A stretch of 43,998 nucleotides of DNA from a virus. The stretch spans positions 1 to 43,998 of the IMG/VR virus record IMGVR_UViG_3300044796_000042; one strand, written 5' to 3'. Positions 40,131 through 43,998 of the stretch are shown here, piece after piece (positions within the stretch are counted from its first letter, which is position 1; every line of letters begins with the position of its first letter). The notes beneath the pieces were generated by a model. The model worked only from the letters and a program-made list of their open reading frames with translations. It was not told where the DNA came from and did no database searches. Both the position numbers and the translations under genes were made by a program.

Positions 40131-40529
40131 TTACGCGATTTGAAAATGATCAGGATCGTGGGGATGATGCCAGGTGCCGCCCCAGACCAGCTTTAACGGT
40201 ATCAGGTCAGGCTCGGCGGCATATTTGAGCCATAAAGCTCCGGCATCCGTGTAGCACTGGGCGGCGCCATTGCTGATATAGGCACCATTGGCATCGAAAA
40301 AGCTGAGATCGTAGGCACGGGCGGCCGGCGTGCCATCCGCCAGTGTTGTGCAATGTTTCGAGGTTGAAGCCGTCACCGAGGTCACGCTGGATGCCAGAGC
40401 GTTCTCGACTTCCGGCGCGCGGTAGGTTGTTGTCGCGTGGCAGTTGTATCCCTTGGCGGTCAGATCGGCGACATGGCGATCATAAAGGGCACGGATTCGG
40501 GTATCGAGAAGGCTGAGGTCGGCGGTCAT
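40131..40529 (-). CDS. Endolysin, M15-type peptidase
   Basis: 132 residues from the ATG at 40527-40529, overlapping the previous stop (ATGA), with GGGAGA upstream. TSKHCTTLADGTPAARAYDL (His and Asp of the metal site) and GGTWHHPHDPDHFQ (second zinc His) are the motifs of M15/VanY-like L-alanyl-D-glutamate or D-Ala-D-Ala peptidases. It cuts cell-wall cross-links at lysis. No signal peptide is seen, so it depends on a holin. Confidence 0.75.
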   Translation of the reverse strand: MTADLSLLDTRIRALYDRHVADLTAKGYNCHATTTYRAPEVENALASSVTSVTASTSKHCTTLADGTPAARAYDLSFFDANGAYISNGAAQCYTDAGALWLKYAAEPDLIPLKLVWGGTWHHPHDPDHFQIA

Positions 40530-40744
40530 GGGTGTCTCCCGCATGTGTCATCGATGTTTTTGTCCAGCGCATCCACCTGCCTGATCTCATCAGGAGTCCA
40601 GCGGGTGCGATAGCCTGGATTAGGCGCGATGTCGGTGAGCCACGCGCAAGCGTTAGGCGTTGGGGTCGCGCACCCGCTTGTCGAGATCAGACTCGACATC
40701 AGCAAGGTTCTGACGGCTAACGCTCTCAGAAGTTTTAACGGCAT
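40526..40744 (-). CDS. Rz1-like outer-membrane spanin lipoprotein
   Basis: 72 residues from the ATG at 40742-40744, with AGAGG upstream. A basic start and hydrophobic core lead to the lipobox STSGC (Cys25). The mature part CAWLTDIAPNPGYRTRWTPDE and CG at the end are the pattern of alphaproteobacterial phage o-spanin-like proteins. Its first 92 bases overlap the i-spanin-like gene in another frame, as in lambda Rz/Rz1. Confidence 0.65.
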   Translation of the reverse strand: MPLKLLRALAVRTLLMSSLISTSGCATPTPNACAWLTDIAPNPGYRTRWTPDEIRQVDALDKNIDDTCGRHP

Positions 40745-40880
40745 CGCTTGCCTCTTTCGTGGTAGCGGCGAGATCATCCGCGCGCTGATCAGCGGCGGTT
40801 TTTGGAGGAAAAAAGCGGCTCACAATGGAACTGAAAATCCCACCGAAAGCCGCTTTTAACAATGTTCCCAAAAAGGACAT
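40653..40880 (-). CDS. i-spanin-like membrane-associated protein
   Basis: 75 residues. The N-terminal 24 residues (MSFLGTLLKAAFGGIFSSIV...) form a hydrophobic or amphipathic anchor; then a charged helix (ADQRADDLAATTKEASDAVK) reaches to RVRDP. The size, the order and the overlap with the lipoprotein gene fit an inner-membrane spanin partner. No cleavage site is visible. The family call rests on architecture. Confidence 0.55.
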   Translation of the reverse strand: MSFLGTLLKAAFGGIFSSIVSRFFPPKTAADQRADDLAATTKEASDAVKTSESVSRQNLADVESDLDKRVRDPNA

Positions 40881-41288
40881 TTACTGCGCGGCGGAGCCAG
40901 TAGCGGTGCCGGCGGCGGCATTTGCCGCATCAGTTTCCTCTTGCTGGATGCCAGCCTTGGCATCAGCTTCCGCATTGGCGGCGAGTGTGCCGGCCAAAGC
41001 CGCGCCCACGCTTGCCGCGATCACGGATGGATTGCCGCTCGGAGCCGAAGCGATAGCGGCATCAAGAGCATCCTTGCCTTCCTGTTGGAGCAGGGTGACG
41101 AGGAATGTTTTGATGTAGGGCGCATACTTCGTTTCGAAGGTCGAAACAGCCGCCTCAATTTTGGCGATTGTTTCTTCACCGAATTCCGCGAGATCGGCTT
41201 CAACCTTTTGCAGAAAGTCAGGAGCCGGAGCTTGCGCTGTGGTGGTACCGGCGGCGGTGTCTGTGGTGTTGGTGGTATTGTCGGTCAT
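40881..41288 (-). CDS. Ala/Thr-rich helical protein, unknown
   Basis: 135 residues. Low-complexity ends (NTTNTTDTAAGTTTAQAPAP at the start, Ala/Glu/Asp-rich at the end) flank a helical core (FLQKVEADLAEFGEETIAKI...). Between the holin candidate and the spanin-like genes. A hydrophobic stretch (SVIAASVGAALAGTLAA) may be membrane-associated. Its function is not recognised. Confidence 0.55.
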   Translation of the reverse strand: MTDNTTNTTDTAAGTTTAQAPAPDFLQKVEADLAEFGEETIAKIEAAVSTFETKYAPYIKTFLVTLLQQEGKDALDAAIASAPSGNPSVIAASVGAALAGTLAANAEADAKAGIQQEETDAANAAAGTATGSAAQ

Positions 41289-41340
41289 GGTCTCATCCTC
41301 TCATCGTTTCGTCCCGTAAACCGCCGGACGATTCGCGGTC

Positions 41341-41709
41341 TCAATTAAGCCCAATAATCTCGCTTGCAGCTTTTAACTGTTTTTCATTCAAGCCGAGTTT
41401 CGCCAGAAGATATATGAAAAACGCTGTCGATACCAGCTTGCTGCCGATTGAAAATGTCTGTTTGAAAAAAGAGATGGCGCCGCCCTTAACCAGCTTCCGC
41501 GCGCGGCGGTAACTATTCAGATTGTCGCGGATTTCCCGCATGTCTTTAAAGGCATCTTTATCATCGAGCCCAACCGTTTTTAGCGCGGTAATCGCCCCGC
41601 GCTGCGCTGCGGCTTCGAGCAACTCTCCGAGCTCAGTCGCCGAGAGCTTGTCGGCTGGTGTCGAGGCAAAGGCATCAAGGGCACGGGTGCGTTGTTGTTC
41701 GTCATCCAT
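41341..41709 (-). CDS. Holin candidate resembling DUF6127
   Basis: 122 residues from the ATG at 41707-41709, one base after the upstream stop, with AGG upstream. The N-terminal part is a charged helix (LSATELGELLEAAAQRGAITALKTVGL, in parts), then MREIRDNLNSYRRARK and one membrane segment (GSKLVSTAFFIYLLAKLGL). The ordering resembles DUF6127 proteins of alphaproteobacterial phages, which are often found near lysis genes. It is the best holin candidate here, but that is an inference. Confidence 0.55.
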   Translation of the reverse strand: MDDEQQRTRALDAFASTPADKLSATELGELLEAAAQRGAITALKTVGLDDKDAFKDMREIRDNLNSYRRARKLVKGGAISFFKQTFSIGSKLVSTAFFIYLLAKLGLNEKQLKAASEIIGLN

Positions 41710-41710
41710 G

Positions 41711-42001
41711 TCAACCTGCCGCTGGTAATGATTTCGGGAAGTCTTTGATCGCATCAAGGCAATGCGAGGCAGTCGGTATGCCAAAAATCTTGTTTTCGAT
41801 ACCGGTCAAAAGTACGTCACACTGATGAGCGATTTCCTTCTGTTCCGGCGTGCCGTAGATCAACATCTGACCCAGACGTTGCGAGATCGTTGCATGTGGG
41901 TTTCCTGCAAGCGGGATGTTGCCATCGGGGCCGAGAGCAACATTGCCGGCTTCATCGAGACATTCCAAAACGCCTACGATCCTTTGCTCCAGCCCGTTCA
42001 T
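41711..42001 (-). CDS. Small protein upstream of lysis genes, unknown
   Basis: 96 residues from the ATG at 41999-42001 with GGGAGA upstream; a longer frame to 42214 lies inside the fibre chaperone gene. The sequence GNPHATISQRLGQMLIYG is a recognisable pattern of small phage proteins of unknown role. It may belong to the tail or to the lysis set. Confidence 0.6.
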   Translation of the reverse strand: MNGLEQRIVGVLECLDEAGNVALGPDGNIPLAGNPHATISQRLGQMLIYGTPEQKEIAHQCDVLLTGIENKIFGIPTASHCLDAIKDFPKSLPAAG

Positions 42002-42011
42002 GTGATTCTCC

Positions 42012-42548
42012 CTATGCGATGGTGACAACGTTCGATGGTGCAGCACCTTGACCGCCGCCGAGAACCCATTCCTGCACGCCAGCCACAAAGGTGCAGAGCG
42101 TTTCGGCAAAAACGAGGAATTCGGCGACATCGGTGAAAGTATGACCGATCCCAGCGGTATCATACCAAGTGAAACTATTGGCCGCGCCGGGGAACTGGTT
42201 CTTAGCCTCGACATAGGCGAACACGCCCGTGATGTTGATCAGGGACACCTGATCGCATCCATAGATGCCGTTGATGGCCGGCATGCTGATCGAGGTGACC
42301 TGCAAGCCTTCGCCCATGAGTACGGCGGCTTGCTGGGCTGGCGTCAGCACCGGCGGAACTGGCGGAGTATAGGCGGCGACACCGACTTGGATCGCTGCCG
42401 CCCACACGGCCTCAACAGTTGCATCCTGCGAATTTGGCACAGCCGTGTATGGATAAGGCCCTTTGCCATTGATTGTGGCTTGGCAATCGAGGCTCGTGTT
42501 CCCCGCATTATTATATTTAGCGTTTGTAACGGTCGCGGTGATGGTCAT
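42012..42548 (-). CDS. Tail fibre assembly/chaperone-like protein
   Basis: 178 residues. The N-terminus is beta-rich with short repeats (SLDCQATINGKGPYPYTAVP), followed by an Ala/Val/Pro linker and a domain with WYDTAGIGHTFTDVAEFLVF. It follows directly after the tail fibre gene, the usual place for a fibre chaperone or small tail tip protein. Its family is uncertain. Confidence 0.55.
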   Translation of the reverse strand: MTITATVTNAKYNNAGNTSLDCQATINGKGPYPYTAVPNSQDATVEAVWAAAIQVGVAAYTPPVPPVLTPAQQAAVLMGEGLQVTSISMPAINGIYGCDQVSLINITGVFAYVEAKNQFPGAANSFTWYDTAGIGHTFTDVAEFLVFAETLCTFVAGVQEWVLGGGQGAAPSNVVTIA

Positions 42549-42560
42549 GGTGCCCTCGCT

Positions 42561-43463
42561 TTAAGCTGATCTGGTGAAGTAGAAAAGAACGTTTGAGCCG
42601 CCCCATCCGCCGATGCCAACAGCCGTCTGGCAAAGCCATGTGCCGCTACCTGCACCGATTGCGCCAGCCGAATAACTGGAACCAGGCGAGAATCCGCCCC
42701 CCCATACGAAGAAGGATGAACCAACGCCGCCAGAGAAAACGTTTGCGCCGTAATCCGTAGGCACCTCGTTCGGAGCGACTGCGTTAATGTTGCCGCGCGC
42801 CGTTGCCGCGACGGAGGTCAATTCGGCGAGAGCGTTAGCGGTCTGGAGGAAAAAGCCCACATTCTGGAACGCTGCCGAACCCAGTGCAACGCCGGAAGAT
42901 TGCAGCACCCATACAGCCGCCGTGCTGTTATATTCAATCGTGAAATTATTCCCGAGGGTAAGATCGCTTGAAGCAAGATTGACAAGCACACCGCCAGACA
43001 ATTTTTGGATAAGGGTGGCGCCGGTTGCATGGACATTGATGGTCGTGCTTCCGGTATTGGTGAAACCCGCAGTTGCGACCACGGTGAAGCCGTTATTCAG
43101 CCCGAATCCTGTGCTCGGATTGATCGTTGCAAGAACTTGAGCGTTTGCTGATCCTGTCGTCGTACCGCCCGTAAAAACGTTAGGCTGACCGACAAAGCTT
43201 TGAATGGCTTGCTGGAAGGATGTGAGCAAGTTGAAGGCATTGCCGTCATCATTGGCATCGAAGCCCTGGGTCTGAATAAATTGTCCGATCAGCGCGGCGA
43301 TGGCGGTAGCTTGCCGAAAGGTTTTATTGACCTGCGCGGATTGCGCCAGACCTGCCTGATACCCATTGGCGAGGAGAGCAGTTGCACCGGCATAGGTGGC
43401 TTGCGAGATCACATTGGCGCCGCCACCGTTGGCGAGAGCCAGAAAATCATTATTTGCCGTCAT
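42561..43463 (-). CDS. Tail fibre protein
   Basis: 300 residues. The opening MTANNDFLALANGGGANVIS, then SQATYAGATALLANGYQAGLA and NKTFRQATAIAALIGQFIQ, is the standard N-terminus of short tail fibres of small myophages. The rest is Thr/Gly/Asn-rich beta repeats, ending in a Gly-rich tip (VWGGGFSPGSSYSAGAIGAG) that probably binds the host surface. It follows DUF2612. Confidence 0.75.
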   Translation of the reverse strand: MTANNDFLALANGGGANVISQATYAGATALLANGYQAGLAQSAQVNKTFRQATAIAALIGQFIQTQGFDANDDGNAFNLLTSFQQAIQSFVGQPNVFTGGTTTGSANAQVLATINPSTGFGLNNGFTVVATAGFTNTGSTTINVHATGATLIQKLSGGVLVNLASSDLTLGNNFTIEYNSTAAVWVLQSSGVALGSAAFQNVGFFLQTANALAELTSVAATARGNINAVAPNEVPTDYGANVFSGGVGSSFFVWGGGFSPGSSYSAGAIGAGSGTWLCQTAVGIGGWGGSNVLFYFTRSA

Positions 43464-43464
43464 A

Positions 43465-43998
43465 TTAAGAGCCTCCCGAGATTAAAGCCCAGCCGCCGAC
43501 ATCAAAGCCGCTGATCGTTGAATTTTCCACATCGAACCCAAAAAGAGGATCGTCAGGCACGCTCGGCGTGGCATATCCATTTATTCTCACACTCGCCGGC
43601 TTAACGTCAAGGTATCCGTTCTCGAACAGAGCCGTGGTGACAGCATTTAGAGGCGCAGAACTGATCAGCCCCATTACCATGCTCATGTCTTGGTAATCCT
43701 GAATTATGACGTTATCGCTGGGGAAAAGCGGGTCTAAAAATGAATAGGCACCTGGGATCGTGCCATCCCATTGGTTGCTTCCGATCTTCGCGCGCAAAAA
43801 TACGCGATACGAATCATCTGGGAGCGCGGTGAGCTCTGTCGTGCTGTCAAAAGGCCCAAGCCACGTCCCCTGATCGAATCCGAGACCATCGGTGTCGAAA
43901 GAAAAATAGACCCCCGTCAAAGGAACTGTGAGCTCCCGGCTTTGACCGATCCATTGACCAACGATGTCGAGTTGCTGACCCACGGCGGTGTCGATATC
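43465..43998 (-). CDS. DUF2612 baseplate/tail protein, C-terminal part (cut by window edge)
   Basis: Readable from base 43998 in the frame DIDTAVGQQLDIVGQWIGQS, the core of DUF2612, then VYFSFDTDGLGFDQGTWLG and YRVFLRAKIGSNQWDGTIPG, to the end at TAA (43465-43467). The N-terminal 16 residues are at the other edge of the window. About 30 residues, typical for the segment between LITSEH and DIDTAVG, are missing. The protein is a baseplate or tail-tip part placed between gpJ and the fibre. Confidence 0.8.
   Translation of the reverse strand, partial: DIDTAVGQQLDIVGQWIGQSRELTVPLTGVYFSFDTDGLGFDQGTWLGPFDSTTELTALPDDSYRVFLRAKIGSNQWDGTIPGAYSFLDPLFPSDNVIIQDYQDMSMVMGLISSAPLNAVTTALFENGYLDVKPASVRINGYATPSVPDDPLFGFDVENSTISGFDVGGWALISGGS

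Noticed and set aside
42002-42214. N-terminal extension of the 41711-42001 protein
   Set aside because: It lies in the fibre chaperone gene in another frame; a good ribosome site sits before the ATG at 41999-42001.

Overview
The window is almost one complete genome of a small contractile-tailed phage (myophage type) or a prophage-like circle. The host is probably an alphaproteobacterium: there is a GapR/DUF2312 protein, a small protein resembling the DUF6127 family, and GC content that looks like the mid to upper fifties by eye (not computed). The two window edges carry the N-terminal and C-terminal parts of the same DUF2612 baseplate gene, so the molecule is circular or circularly permuted, with about 90-100 bases missing at the cut.

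Layout. (a) 22820 down to 1, then on from 43998 down to 40131, minus strand: one long late block. In transcription order it holds the small and large terminase, DUF1073 portal, Mu-F-like head protein, a 1557-residue SGNH-esterase fibre, a DUF2213 protease/scaffold candidate, cement protein, DUF2184 major capsid, a terminator, four head-tail connector/neck proteins, DUF3383 sheath, DUF3277 tube, chaperones, a short tape measure with tail lysozyme, a complete small baseplate (Dit-like, DUF6527, plug, hub, Gp138-like spike, gp25-like, gpJ, DUF2612), tail fibre and fibre chaperone, and a lysis cassette with an overlapping spanin-like pair and an M15-type endolysin. (b) 22821-23259: divergent control region with palindromes and hairpins and no convincing gene. 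(c) 23260-26859, plus strand: early operon of small, mostly unknown, ATGA-coupled genes, cut by a transposon. (d) 26860-30562: an IS1595-family element that carries a compact restriction-modification system (S subunit plus fused nuclease-methyltransferase with a G10 tract). (e) 32870 down to 30563, minus strand: ribbon-helix-helix protein, VRR-NUC nuclease, DUF1376 replication protein and two unknown genes. (f) 32993-40064, plus strand: RecE-like exonuclease, RecT annealing protein, a tRNA-like RNA, GapR, small proteins, a RecD-like ATPase with an apparent internal deletion, an orphan adenine methyltransferase and an ASCH-like protein. It ends in a hairpin at the convergent junction with the lysis genes.

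How it fits together: the early genes supply recombination (exonuclease plus RecT), probable replication initiation (DUF1376) and DNA modification; the late block makes head, tail and lysis proteins. I saw no integrase, DNA polymerase or clear CI-type repressor, so lifestyle is undecided. The most unusual parts are the transposon-borne R-M system with a possible phase-variable G tract, the tRNA-like RNA at 36289-36406, and the helicase with its middle missing.
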